DNA of 64,000 nt, taken from assembly GCA_017437785.1 (NCBI GenBank), contig JAFRXH010000046.1, positions 1 to 64,000 of the forward strand, in the 5' to 3' direction. Origin of the DNA: Lachnospiraceae bacterium. Its GTDB lineage: Bacteria; Bacillota; Clostridia; Lachnospirales; Lachnospiraceae. The position numbers and the translations under genes were made by a program. Positions 8,783 through 17,471 of this stretch are shown piece by piece. Under the pieces are notes generated by a model that was not told the origin of the DNA, made no database searches, and saw only the letters and a list, made by a program, of their open reading frames with translations. The stretch's first letter is position 1. Each line of letters opens with the position of its first letter.

Positions 8783-8847
8783 ATGATATGAGTGTAATCC
8801 TCGCAGTTTCAGATAACTTAAATCCAACCTAAAGATAACCTAAAGAA
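8783..8847 (-). promoter_or_regulatory. Activator-type promoter with three 11-bp direct repeats
   Basis: Reading the plus strand, AACTTAAATCC (8815-8825), AACCTAAAGAT (8826-8836) and AACCTAAAGAA (8837-8847) are tandem 11-bp units, one helical turn each. On the minus strand they lie just upstream of a poor -35 (TGAAAC, 8806-8811) and a -10 TATCAT (8783-8788) reading into the CPBP gene. This is the classic layout of an OmpR/PhoB-activated promoter. Confidence 0.65.
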
Positions 8848-8997
8848 ATCGTTTTTTTGAGCGCAACAATGGCGTGCCTATTTTATACACCTAAAACAGC
8901 AATCCCCTCTTTGTTATACACCATATGATACAGTGACGAATCCGGATACCCAATTCGTCTGTTTTAGTTACGTTTTAACAACGTCCTCAAAAAGTAC
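8848..8997. other. Intergenic stretch, no gene seen
   Basis: Between the operator (8815-8847) and the terminator (8998-9033) I see no convincing gene or RNA element. Several AT-rich -10-like hexamers occur without a matching -35. Confidence 0.5.
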
Positions 8998-9033
8998 ATG
9001 AAAAGAGCCGCCCCGGGAAAACCCGGGGCGGCT
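8998..9033 (-). terminator. Terminator of the secreted repeat protein gene
   Basis: A 12-bp perfect GC stem, AGCCGCCCCGGG (9006-9017) with its complement at 9022-9033 and an AAAA loop, is followed on the minus strand by CTTTT. It ends the transcript of the 9069-12629 gene. Confidence 0.88.
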
Positions 9034-9068
9034 GTGTTACTGTGTTACTTCTTTGATCTGCTCAGAAC

Positions 9069-12000
9069 TTATTCTGCCTTAGCATCCAGGTTCTTAGCTA
9101 CGATCTTGACCTTGAAGGTCTTGGTGCCGCTGAACGTTCCGCGCTCGGTCTCCACGCCGGTACCTTCGATGGTAACGATCATGTTGCCCTTCTTCACGTT
9201 GTTCGTGTAGCCTACTACCTTGTAGTCTTCATCGGCTACCAGAGTCTTCTTCTCCTTACCAACCTTCACGGTTACGATCACGCTATCCAACTGTTCCTTG
9301 GTCAGTTCGATGGGTGCACCGGTGTAGGTTACGGTAAGCTTCTTGGCATCTACCTTAGCCTTGCCGATGTTTGCACCAACGGTGATCTCTTTCTCCACAC
9401 CATCGCCTTCGATCGTCACATTGGAGTTTTTGCTCGTTACGACTACGGTGTAATTGCCTGCTGCGAGCTTCGTCTTCTTCTCCACTACGTTACCTTCTGC
9501 ATCCTTAACGGCTACAGTCAGTGCCTTAGCGGGAAGTGCTACGCCCTGGCCATCCAGTACGGTGACCTTTACAGCCGACGCCTTTACACCTTCGAACGCT
9601 GCTACGCCCGCGATATCATCTGCACTATCAATTACCAGTGCATTGATCTTGAACGTGCCGCTCTCGTTCTTCTTAGCAAAGTTACCCTTACCCTTGAGGA
9701 TGAGCTTGCCGGTTCCGACTGCCTTGTTGTCCTTAAGACTTACGGTAAAGTCTTGACCCTCTACAAGTTCTACTTCCTCATCATCGCCGTTCTTCCAAAG
9801 TACGGTGATGTGACCAGGTCTGGTTCCCTTCACTGCGAAGGTAGCTTCCATATTGTCTGCTACGGTTGCGGTGCTGATATCTGCTGCATTGATCTTGAAG
9901 GAAGCGGTCTTCACCGTTCCGTCTCCTGCTGCTACTGCAACAATTGCGGAGCCCTTATTCACGTTGTTGGTCACGGTCACTACCAGCTGTTTTGCAGTTG
10001 CATCTTCGCTGGCGTTCACATACACACCGTCTCCCTCGTGCTTCATAGTAACAGTGCTCTTGTCCTTCATCGTTACTACGATCTGCTCAGGATACTGTGC
10101 CAGTCCGTTGTAGGTTACAGCAGCGATCTTATCGATCTTCTTGACAGTTCCGTCGATCAGCTCTACGCCATCTTCCTTAGCCTTTGCTACCGGATCATAG
10201 ATCTCGAAGGTAGCGCTGGTGCTCTTACCCTGATAGTTACCCTTACCGGTTACTTCGACGATAGCTGCGTCGGTCACGGCCTTGTTGTTCTTGTACTTCA
10301 CGCTGTAGTCCGTGCCCAGAGCCAGAGTCACATCGCCATCCATTACGGTAAATGCAGGAGTGATGGCCTTCTTGTTGGAGAAAGGATATCCATCCTCGTT
10401 CAGGCCTACGATCACGATGTCGCCGCCCTCTACAAGAGGCTGTCCTGCAGGGCCGTCCTTAACATTACCATCTTTGTCGATGTTCTTCCTGGAAGTCCAT
10501 ACCTTGCCGTTAGGATCGGTTGCGCTAGCGGTGTACTCGATCTTGGAGCCGATGGTCTTGTCAGTTACAGTAACAACAAGATCCTTCTTCTCACCACCGT
10601 TCTTGCAGGTTGCTTCAGCAGTAACCTGGGTCTCTACCTTGTTGATAGATACGCTTACCCAAGTGAATACTACGGTCCAATCATGCTCGGTGTGGCTGTA
10701 GAATACTTCTTCGTAAGATACAGCCTGCTTGTCGCTTGCGGTACCTTCGTACTTGTAGGTCTTCTGAGTGTCGTTAGAGCTTACCAGGCTGATGCTGGTT
10801 GCGCTTACAGTTTCGGTATGAGTTGCATCATTTGCACACTCGATGGTCATGGTAGCTTCAGTAGGAGCAATCTCAAAGGAACCATTGGAGCTTACTGATG
10901 TTACAACCCAGTTGTGGCTTACAGTATTACCTGCAACTTCCTTCCGGAAAGAGAATGCTTCCTTGATATCCGGATCGACCGAGCTGTCGAAGGTTGCGGT
11001 GTAGTATTTGATACTTACTTCGCCGCACTTAGCACCATTGTCGCTTACTGTTGTATTAACACTTACGCTGACCTCAGTCGGGCCATCGACCGCCTCATTG
11101 TGGCTTATACTCAGGCACTTCTTGGTGATGATAGCTGCGGTATAGCCCTCATCATCATTACCTATCCAGACCACGTTTTCACTTGCAGTATCAAATTCCC
11201 AGATATGTCCGTATGCAGGAGTCTTTTCAGCAGCTTCCTTCACATTCGTATATACTGCATCACCCCAGTTTGCTGTTGCTGTCCAGATCTTGCCTGCATC
11301 CTTTGTACAGCTTGCTCCGCTCTCTTTTACAGTAGCGGGAAGAACCTTTTTACCGTGATCAGGATCCATGCAGGCTTCATTTGTACAATATACGGTAACC
11401 TCTGCACTGTAGCCTTCCTCATCGCTTCCACTCCAATTCCACTCTACCTGCCCGGGTATGTTTTCACCGGTGCTTGTGTGGTAACGATGATAGACAGGTG
11501 TAGCTATTACGGGAGATGTATCCGTATATGTATTGCCTTCATACTCTGCCGTTGCCTTATAGACCTTATGGATACTGTAGCAGACATTATCGTAGGGTAC
11601 GATCTCTTCCTCCGAAGTAACTCCGGCTTCAAGCGTCAAAGGTGCATGGTTTTCTGAAACGCAATTCTCAGATATACAGTACAGTGTCACCTTTGCCGTA
11701 TATCCGCTGCTCTCATTTCCGTCCCAGCTCCATACCACCTGCCCGGGAATACTCCCGTTGGTACTTCCGGGATATCTGTGGGTATGCTCCGGTGCGACTC
11801 CCCATACAGGACCTACACAGATAAAATTCTGACTGATCGTAGTATCCAGAGTGATCACACGTTGCTCCTCCCCCAGATCAGCCATTTCTACCCATGCCAA
11901 AACCACCTTATTGCTATTACTGTTATGTACTTCCGGAAAAGCAGATATGGCTGTATTCAGTTTTTCTCCGTATTTCACATAGGTACAGGGTATTTCCTGA

Positions 12001-12629
12001 GAGCTCACGCTGTCTTTTATAAACCACGCTTCTTCCCCCTCCTCCAAAATACCGGGGACCCATTCTACAGTACTGAAAAAAGTAAAGTGCAGAGCAGAGA
12101 ACATAGTCTCATCCGCTCCGCTTACTTCCAGCGTATATTCGGCCTGTGTGATATCAGCATCCGGATAACTATGTGCTTCTGCAAAAGTTATGTCAGAGAT
12201 ATCATTACCTGCTTCAAACAAATGATGTCCCTCGGTGTAGAAATTAAAGACAAGGTCAGTCGTGCCGGGGATATCCGGAACAACTCCAACAACCTCCGGA
12301 ACTTCAAAAGCGATCACAGGATTAACATCAAAACAAGCAATACCTTCACCTTCACCTGACCACTTCACATAAGGAATCATGCTATTGCTGCTCAGGGTGC
12401 GGTAAAGCTTCTGCGCGTTTTCCTGCTCAATGCGGAAGTATTCTTCTGCAAAGCATTTTACAGTGCATGAAAACACATTTTCCCCATCCCCGTCGAGCAC
12501 CTCTGTTGCCGGCACAGGATCTTCATCCCCTGCCAGCGCCGGGATACAGTTTCCGCCAAATGTCCCGAAAAGCATGGTAAGCGTTAAGACCCAGCTTAAC
12601 AAACTTCGCAATTTCCTTCCTTTTCTCAT
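9069..12629 (-). CDS. Large secreted repeat protein, Ig-like domains
   Basis: This 1186-residue protein starts with a classical signal peptide (positively charged MRKGRKLR, hydrophobic core, likely cleavage after IPALA near residue 33). About residues 270-680 hold five diverged units with a pattern of His/Trp, a W-x-W pair, GYTA/GYSA, a pair of cysteines and a His (for example EEGYSAEVTVYC). Residues about 720-1180 hold Ig-like repeats with the GTDY-x-V-x-YKNN ... GKGNY signature common in Lachnospiraceae surface proteins. No LPXTG motif, C-terminal membrane anchor or S-layer homology domain is visible, so retention is unclear. A strong ribosome site (AAGGAGGG) precedes ATG 12629. An adhesin or matrix role is inferred only. 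Confidence 0.85.
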   Translation of the reverse strand: MRKGRKLRSLLSWVLTLTMLFGTFGGNCIPALAGDEDPVPATEVLDGDGENVFSCTVKCFAEEYFRIEQENAQKLYRTLSSNSMIPYVKWSGEGEGIACFDVNPVIAFEVPEVVGVVPDIPGTTDLVFNFYTEGHHLFEAGNDISDITFAEAHSYPDADITQAEYTLEVSGADETMFSALHFTFFSTVEWVPGILEEGEEAWFIKDSVSSQEIPCTYVKYGEKLNTAISAFPEVHNSNSNKVVLAWVEMADLGEEQRVITLDTTISQNFICVGPVWGVAPEHTHRYPGSTNGSIPGQVVWSWDGNESSGYTAKVTLYCISENCVSENHAPLTLEAGVTSEEEIVPYDNVCYSIHKVYKATAEYEGNTYTDTSPVIATPVYHRYHTSTGENIPGQVEWNWSGSDEEGYSAEVTVYCTNEACMDPDHGKKVLPATVKESGASCTKDAGKIWTATANWGDAVYTNVKEAAEKTPAYGHIWEFDTASENVVWIGNDDEGYTAAIITKKCLSISHNEAVDGPTEVSVSVNTTVSDNGAKCGEVSIKYYTATFDSSVDPDIKEAFSFRKEVAGNTVSHNWVVTSVSSNGSFEIAPTEATMTIECANDATHTETVSATSISLVSSNDTQKTYKYEGTASDKQAVSYEEVFYSHTEHDWTVVFTWVSVSINKVETQVTAEATCKNGGEKKDLVVTVTDKTIGSKIEYTASATDPNGKVWTSRKNIDKDGNVKDGPAGQPLVEGGDIVIVGLNEDGYPFSNKKAITPAFTVMDGDVTLALGTDYSVKYKNNKAVTDAAIVEVTGKGNYQGKSTSATFEIYDPVAKAKEDGVELIDGTVKKIDKIAAVTYNGLAQYPEQIVVTMKDKSTVTMKHEGDGVYVNASEDATAKQLVVTVTNNVNKGSAIVAVAAGDGTVKTASFKINAADISTATVADNMEATFAVKGTRPGHITVLWKNGDDEEVELVEGQDFTVSLKDNKAVGTGKLILKGKGNFAKKNESGTFKINALVIDSADDIAGVAAFEGVKASAVKVTVLDGQGVALPAKALTVAVKDAEGNVVEKKTKLAAGNYTVVVTSKNSNVTIEGDGVEKEITVGANIGKAKVDAKKLTVTYTGAPIELTKEQLDSVIVTVKVGKEKKTLVADEDYKVVGYTNNVKKGNMIVTIEGTGVETERGTFSGTKTFKVKIVAKNLDAKAE

Positions 12630-12648
12630 TCTTTTCCCTCCTTAGTTA

Positions 12649-12676
12649 AATATAGTAATATACTTGCATACTACAA
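12649..12676 (-). promoter_or_regulatory. Promoter of the secreted repeat protein gene
   Basis: On the minus strand TTGTAG (12671-12676), 16 bases, TATATT (12649-12654), about 20 bases before the ATG. The -35 is imperfect, so an extra activator or alternative sigma factor is possible. Confidence 0.45.
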
Positions 12677-12775
12677 GAACATTATGCTATTTCCGGCCGG
12701 TAAACGCAATATCCTTAAGTACCAAAAAAAGAGCTGCCATTATGTAGAGCCATAAGCAAACGGCTGATAATATGA

Positions 12776-12781
12776 TATAAT
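12776..12781 (+). promoter_or_regulatory. Probable -10 box for the sigma-factor operon
   Basis: A perfect TATAAT lies about 100 bases before the sigma-factor ATG. No good -35 is found 16-18 bases upstream, so the element is tentative. Confidence 0.35.
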
Positions 12782-12878
12782 GCGGTATGCAAAAAAATAT
12801 TTTATCCGATGTCACCTTTCGACAGCCTCCGGCGTTCTTAATAATACAGGCGCCTGAAGAAAGGATAAGGAGGCAGAT

Positions 12879-13397
12879 ATGGCTGCAAAGTTAAAAAACG
12901 AAGACATAGAGCCGGTTGTAAGGCAATACAGTAACATGCTTTACCGTGTATGTTTTCTCATACTTAAAAACGAACAGGACGTAAAGGATGTCCTGCAGGA
13001 AACCTTTATAAAGTATATTGAGAAGCGACCGGTCTTTGAGTCGGAAGAGCAAAGGAAGTTATGGCTTATCAAGGTATCCCAGAATAAATGTAAAGAATTC
13101 CTGAGATTTCATAAAAGGCACAGCTACGTCCCTCTTGATGAGGTGGAGAATAGCGTGATGATCACGGACGGTCTGGATTTTGATACTAAGGAAACCATAG
13201 CTTTTATTTGGGATCTGGATTATAAGCTTAAGAGTGCTGTTATCCTTTATTATGTTGAAGGCTACTCCGTAAAAGAAGTAGCTTTGATGCTTTCCGTAAC
13301 GGAGGCTGCGGTCAAGAAGAGACTGCAGCGTGCCAGGGAAAAGATGAAAGAAATGGATAAAGAATACTCAGGAGGAATGATCTATGAAACGAAATGA
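12879..13397 (+). CDS. ECF-type RNA polymerase sigma factor
   Basis: The 172-residue protein has sigma region 2 (residues about 10-80, with DVKDVLQETFIKYIEK) and region 4 (about 110-165, helix-turn-helix YSVKEVALMLSVTEAAVKKR), with no regions 1 or 3, as in ECF factors. It should direct polymerase to a small regulon. GGAGG lies seven bases before ATG 12879. Its 3' end overlaps the next gene, a membrane anti-sigma-like protein, by 14 bases. The divergent secreted repeat protein is a possible target, inferred from position only. Confidence 0.93.
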   Translation: MAAKLKNEDIEPVVRQYSNMLYRVCFLILKNEQDVKDVLQETFIKYIEKRPVFESEEQRKLWLIKVSQNKCKEFLRFHKRHSYVPLDEVENSVMITDGLDFDTKETIAFIWDLDYKLKSAVILYYVEGYSVKEVALMLSVTEAAVKKRLQRAREKMKEMDKEYSGGMIYETK

Positions 13398-14589
13398 TTT
13401 TAGTCAGGATGTATATACCAATATTAATATTCCGGATGAAATGGTTGAAGGTCTGGTATCGGATCTGAAAAAAGGCAGGAGACGCGCAGACATACGTTTC
13501 AGGTATTCAACCGCTATCATGGCATTGATAATACTGGGGGTTGTGGGCCTGGGCAGCTTTGGCGCCAGCGCAGCTTATATGACTTATAAAAACCGTATAC
13601 AGGAAATGAGCGAAGATGAAAAGGCTGATTACGCGCAGGAGCTTTCAAACGACGAATATAACACGTCAAGCGAGGCAAGAGTCAGGGATCTGACACAGTC
13701 CGAATACGAAAGATACCTTGAACTGGAGGATGCTTACTATAAGGAAGGTGTATTCCCCAAAAACATCTTAAAACATGTAGAGACTATGGATGAGATATCA
13801 CCGGATGAACTGGCGTTTGTTGAAGAGCTTAATAAGATAAACATGCCCGCGGGAGAGCTTACGGATGAGCAGCTGCTTCAGCTTATCGATCATGAGGCAA
13901 AATATATCTATACCATAGAGCAGAATGCAGAAAAAGAGACCGTGGCTGCCCAAAACGAAGATCTAAGCGTGGAAGACGATACGGAATGGCCTGAAGACTG
14001 GGGTGAGCCTTTCATGGATGACATCATATTTGAAGTAACTCCCGAAGAAGAGGCTTCAGCTAAGGAACTTGCATTTGGTCTTCTTAAGGATATGTATGGC
14101 GAGACCATCACCGACAGCTGGAACTGCAGTGTGACCGGTAACGATTTTTCTTCCTTCTACGGCGGCGATGAAGCCTGGATAGGTTATGATGTTGAGATAT
14201 ATGAAAGCGATGCTCCGAATGCAACCACCTATCAGATAACCATCCCCAGGAAGGAATCGGGTGTAATGATGGTCAACTGCAGCGGTAAGAAGTATTATTC
14301 GGATCTTACCGAATATACAAGACAGGAAGCTGAGGCGTATGTGGACGAAGGCAAAAAAGCGGTATGCGGATTCTTAAAGGAATGGTTTGGTATGGGAGAG
14401 CCTGACCGTTACGAGATAGACGGCTTTAAGAACGGGCTTGACGAAGATATCACATCTTCGACGATATGCTTCATCCTGACCTATGGCGATGAAAACATAA
14501 GCGTGGACTGGAATATCAACTCCAAACAGGTAATCTCATTTGCAGGACGGGGTCTGCTGGAAAACATAGCAAAAAAAGTCGAGAAATAA
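13384..14589 (+). CDS. Membrane anti-sigma-like protein
   Basis: This 401-residue protein has a cytoplasmic N-terminus of about 40 residues, one transmembrane helix (about 41-65, IMALIILGVVGLGSFGASAAYM) and a large acidic extracytoplasmic part rich in Glu and Asp. That topology, and a start overlapping the sigma-factor stop, are typical of Firmicutes anti-sigma factors that hold an ECF factor at the membrane. No zinc-binding HxxxCxxC (ZAS) motif is visible, so binding would use another N-terminal fold. The signal detected outside is unknown. Confidence 0.75.
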   Translation: MKRNDFSQDVYTNINIPDEMVEGLVSDLKKGRRRADIRFRYSTAIMALIILGVVGLGSFGASAAYMTYKNRIQEMSEDEKADYAQELSNDEYNTSSEARVRDLTQSEYERYLELEDAYYKEGVFPKNILKHVETMDEISPDELAFVEELNKINMPAGELTDEQLLQLIDHEAKYIYTIEQNAEKETVAAQNEDLSVEDDTEWPEDWGEPFMDDIIFEVTPEEEASAKELAFGLLKDMYGETITDSWNCSVTGNDFSSFYGGDEAWIGYDVEIYESDAPNATTYQITIPRKESGVMMVNCSGKKYYSDLTEYTRQEAEAYVDEGKKAVCGFLKEWFGMGEPDRYEIDGFKNGLDEDITSSTICFILTYGDENISVDWNINSKQVISFAGRGLLENIAKKVEK

Positions 14590-14632
14590 AACCCTGTGAC
14601 AGAGTATTATAGGCTCACAAGGAGTTAAGCGG

Positions 14633-15523
14633 ATGGACGAACAAAGAGAAGCGGTCAGAAAAATGCAGGACTATATACGCGAACATATTCAGGAGGATAT
14701 CACGATCGAAGACCTTGCGGAAGTATCGGCTTTTTCAACATGGCATGCAAGACGATTGTTCCAAAAGTATCTGAATATGTCACCGGCAGTTTATATAAGG
14801 CGCCTTAAACTGTCAAAATCAGCGTTGAGACTGCGTGATGAACAAGTGACCGTTCTGGATGTCGCCATGGACCTGGGTTTTGGAAGTGTGGATGGATACC
14901 AGAGGGCGTTCCGGAGAGAATTCGGCTGCAACCCGAAAGAATATTCATCAAGTCCGGTCCCGGTCTGGCTGTTTACTCCTTACCTGATCGAAAACAAGTC
15001 AGCCAAAGAAAGGAATGTGAGCAAAATGAGCGAAAACAAAGAGATACGAAATGTCTTTATCCAGGTGATCGAAAAACCGGCAAGAAAGGTGATCATCAAA
15101 AGAGGTATCAAGGCAGACGAATACTTCAGTTACTGCGAAGAAGTCGGCTGTGATGTGTGGGGTCTGCTGACGAGCATAAGATCCATCAGCGGCGAGCCGG
15201 TCTGCATGTGGCTGCCCAAGCATTTAAGAAAGCCTGTGACAAATGAGTATGTACAGGGCGTGGAAGTTGAGAGTGATTTCAGCGGAAGCATACCGGAAGG
15301 CTTTGAGATCATAGATCTGCCGGCAGCAAAGTATCTTTTGTTCCGGGGAGAGCCGTTTGCAGATGAAGATTATGAACAGGCGATCGTAGAGATCTGGGAA
15401 GCCGAAAAGAAGTATGATCCTGCATTTATCGGCTATGAATGGGATAAAGATAACCCTCGGATCCAGCTGGAGCCCAGAGGAAAACGCGGATATATAGAAC
15501 TTGTCCCCGTGAAAGAAAAATGA
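14633..15523 (+). CDS. AraC-family regulator with GyrI-like domain
   Basis: The protein (296 residues) starts with two AraC helix-turn-helix motifs (residues 8-105, including ITIEDLAEVSAFSTWHARRLF and the C-terminal signature GFGSVDGYQRAFRREFGCNP), followed by a GyrI-like/SoxS-Rob type effector-binding domain (about 135-295). This order, DNA-binding first, matches Rob-like regulators that sense small hydrophobic molecules. GGAG precedes ATG 14633. It lies 43 bases after the anti-sigma gene on the same strand and may be co-transcribed with it; a terminator follows. Confidence 0.9.
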   Translation: MDEQREAVRKMQDYIREHIQEDITIEDLAEVSAFSTWHARRLFQKYLNMSPAVYIRRLKLSKSALRLRDEQVTVLDVAMDLGFGSVDGYQRAFRREFGCNPKEYSSSPVPVWLFTPYLIENKSAKERNVSKMSENKEIRNVFIQVIEKPARKVIIKRGIKADEYFSYCEEVGCDVWGLLTSIRSISGEPVCMWLPKHLRKPVTNEYVQGVEVESDFSGSIPEGFEIIDLPAAKYLLFRGEPFADEDYEQAIVEIWEAEKKYDPAFIGYEWDKDNPRIQLEPRGKRGYIELVPVKEK

Positions 15524-15534
15524 TCGAAAACACA

Positions 15535-15570
15535 GAGCAGGGCTGTTTAGCCCTGCTCCTTCTGTTTCAG
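15535..15570. terminator. Bidirectional terminator
   Basis: A perfect 10-bp stem GAGCAGGGCT/AGCCCTGCTC (15535-15558, loop GTTT) is followed by a T-rich tail on both strands. It separates the convergent AraC and TetR genes. Confidence 0.8.
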
Positions 15571-15584
15571 TATAAAATGCCGTA

Positions 15585-16166
15585 TCACTTTAACAGTTCA
15601 TCTCCTTTAAGCATCTTCTCCCAGTCAAAGGAAGGGACCACACCCGACATACAGGCTATCGCGGCCAGTCCATGAGCAGATGCCCAGATCTTCAAAAGAC
15701 CTGTCTCCTGCTTTTTCTTATTCATTTTGATCCCGCTTTCTTTCAGATATTTCAGATATGTCTTTTTCAGCAGGATGAAAGGCGGATAATCGTCATCCCG
15801 GCTCTCATCGATCTTTAAATGGGCTACAATATTCTGTCTCCCGAAAAGAAACTTATAATAATCGGGATTTTTCAAAAAGAAGGAAACATAACTCTTTCCC
15901 ATATTGATGATCGCCTTTTCAGGATCCGGGGCAGCAGAAACGGCAGCTTCAAGTTCTTTCATAAACTGCTCCGTAACACTCGCCTTGATCGCATCGATCA
16001 GTTCTGTTTTGTCCTTAAAATGAGCATAGGGAGCTGCATGGGAAACACCGCAGGCGGCAGCCACTTTGCGCAGTGAAAGGGCATCCTCTCCGATATCGTT
16101 TATGATCTTTATACCCGCTTCGATCAATGCCTGTCTTAGATTTCCATGATGATAAGTATCACTCAT
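15585..16166 (-). CDS. TetR/AcrR-family repressor
   Basis: The 193-residue protein has the N-terminal TetR helix-turn-helix (residues about 8-55; LSLRKVAAACGVSHAAPYAHFKDK is split over the recognition helix) and a WHG-type C-terminal ligand domain. It is the second gene of an operon with the hydrolase; their ATG/stop overlap by four bases (16163-16166). A near-perfect 15-bp inverted repeat covering the operon promoter (17273-17318) is the likely operator, giving autorepression and induction by a hydrolase substrate or related compound. Confidence 0.92.
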   Translation of the reverse strand: MSDTYHHGNLRQALIEAGIKIINDIGEDALSLRKVAAACGVSHAAPYAHFKDKTELIDAIKASVTEQFMKELEAAVSAAPDPEKAIINMGKSYVSFFLKNPDYYKFLFGRQNIVAHLKIDESRDDDYPPFILLKKTYLKYLKESGIKMNKKKQETGLLKIWASAHGLAAIACMSGVVPSFDWEKMLKGDELLK

Positions 16167-17272
16167 TTTAATACCCTCTCCTTAACGCGCCTTAACACAT
16201 CGCAGGTATATTCCGGATTCTCCCACAGAGGACTGTGTGCTGCATCCGGAATAAGGAAAAACTCTTTATCCGGTGCGTCAATTATATCACAGTATTCTTT
16301 AACCAGCTCCCAAGGACAGTTGTAATCCATATCACCGCTTATAAAATAAACCGGTATCTCGAAAGATACAGCACCGGTCCTGTAATCAAATCCATCAAGC
16401 TCTTTGGCAAGAGGCGTTTCTCTATACATCTTCATTGCAGGAACATATTGCAGTTTTTCTTTAACAGTATAACAATTGCAAAGCAGTATCGGCATAACGA
16501 TCCCTTCAAATTCAGATCTGTCCTTTATCGTTCCCCCGCCTGCTTTATGTACAAGAGCAACATAATTATACCAGTCCTTACATACTACGCTGCCATCTTC
16601 CGCCTTCTCAACAGATGCCTCAAGTTTTTTAAGTGCCGCATTGTCATTTCTTTTCGTGAAAACCTCCTTCATAAAAGAGTACATAAGGGTATCGCTATCC
16701 GCCCCGTCGGTAACGCATTGAGCCATATTGATCAGGGCATGATAGTTCTGAGGATACTCCTGCGCAGCATGCAGCGCAATATGACTTCCACCGGAAAAGC
16801 CCATGATAAAAATCTTTTCCTGCCCAAATCTTTTCTTTAGATACTCCGTAACTGCTTCCGTATCCTTAAGGATATTTTCAAGAGTTATCTTCTCAGTATC
16901 ATAGTTTTTGTCGTAAGCGATGCCCATATCCCTGTAATCCCAATAGACGACAGTAAAATCTTCCTCCAGATGCATATCCTTATATCTGTCGGTAAAAACA
17001 TAATCATCGGTACCCGGCCCGCTGGATACAAATAATAAAACAGGATTGTCCGTATTCCTGCTATTGATAAAAAAACCGTTCGGACTGTCATTGATATCCA
17101 TAACAAACTTTTCAGACAGACTCTTTTCGTCGTTATAAGTCCGTATCCTGCCGGAACTGATAAAGCACCATATCACAAAAAGAAGCAGCAGGACCAATAT
17201 CATACAGATTACAATTATCATTATCTTCTTACCGGATTTTTTCGTACCGTGTATCTTCATCGGCTCCCCCAT
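16163..17272 (-). CDS. Membrane-anchored alpha/beta hydrolase
   Basis: The 369-residue protein has one N-terminal transmembrane helix (about residues 17-40) and then an alpha/beta-hydrolase domain. The nucleophile elbow is GFSGGS near residue 158; an oxyanion-type SSGPG is near 80 and the C-terminal histidine is in PDAAHSPLW. Topology suggests a domain outside the membrane. The substrate is unknown. The start may be ATG 17272, which has no ribosome site, or ATG 17260 (MKIHGTKKS) preceded by GGGGGAG. The gene leads a TetR-controlled operon. Confidence 0.85.
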   Translation of the reverse strand: MGEPMKIHGTKKSGKKIMIIVICMILVLLLLFVIWCFISSGRIRTYNDEKSLSEKFVMDINDSPNGFFINSRNTDNPVLLFVSSGPGTDDYVFTDRYKDMHLEEDFTVVYWDYRDMGIAYDKNYDTEKITLENILKDTEAVTEYLKKRFGQEKIFIMGFSGGSHIALHAAQEYPQNYHALINMAQCVTDGADSDTLMYSFMKEVFTKRNDNAALKKLEASVEKAEDGSVVCKDWYNYVALVHKAGGGTIKDRSEFEGIVMPILLCNCYTVKEKLQYVPAMKMYRETPLAKELDGFDYRTGAVSFEIPVYFISGDMDYNCPWELVKEYCDIIDAPDKEFFLIPDAAHSPLWENPEYTCDVLRRVKERVLK

Positions 17273-17318
17273 CTTGACAGTGTAAAGTTATTATAGCAGC
17301 AATCTTTACATTGTCAAG
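17273..17318 (-). promoter_or_regulatory. TetR operator and promoter of the hydrolase operon
   Basis: CTTGACAGTGTAAAG (17273-17287) and CTTTACATTGTCAAG (17304-17318) form an inverted repeat matching at 14 of 15 positions. On the minus strand TTGACA (17312-17317) and TATAAT (17290-17295), 16 bases apart, make a near-consensus promoter: one arm covers the -35, the other lies just after the -10. A bound repressor would block polymerase. Confidence 0.82.
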
Positions 17319-17374
17319 TTGCTCTGTGTTCCAAACCTAAGATCGCAGTCACTGAACGGATAACGCGCCAGAAA

Positions 17375-17402
17375 AAAACCACGAGGTCCGTCCCGTGGTT
17401 TT
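17375..17402 (-). terminator. Terminator with REP-like sequence
   Basis: AAACCACG (17376-17383) pairs with CGTGGTTT (17394-17401), and the minus strand continues with seven Ts. It ends the operon of the genes at 17472-19479. The loop contains GGTCCGTCCC, shared with 20791-20808. Confidence 0.65.
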
Positions 17403-17471
17403 ACTATTCCCCTTATAGTTATCAACAGGTAATTTGACCTGTTGATAACACCGGTCTGCTGCCCGGAGAAT

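Noticed and set aside
9753-10898. A long antisense open frame (381 codons) within the secreted repeat protein gene
   Set aside because: It lies wholly inside a clear coding gene on the other strand, has no ribosome site and shows no recognisable domains; it follows from codon bias of the real gene.
12721-12760. Terminator-like copy of the 4661-4694 hairpin
   Set aside because: The flank AGTAC..AAAAAAAGAGCTG is shared, but the second arm is damaged (TAGAGC in place of GCAGCTC), so a functional hairpin is not formed; no gene ends here.
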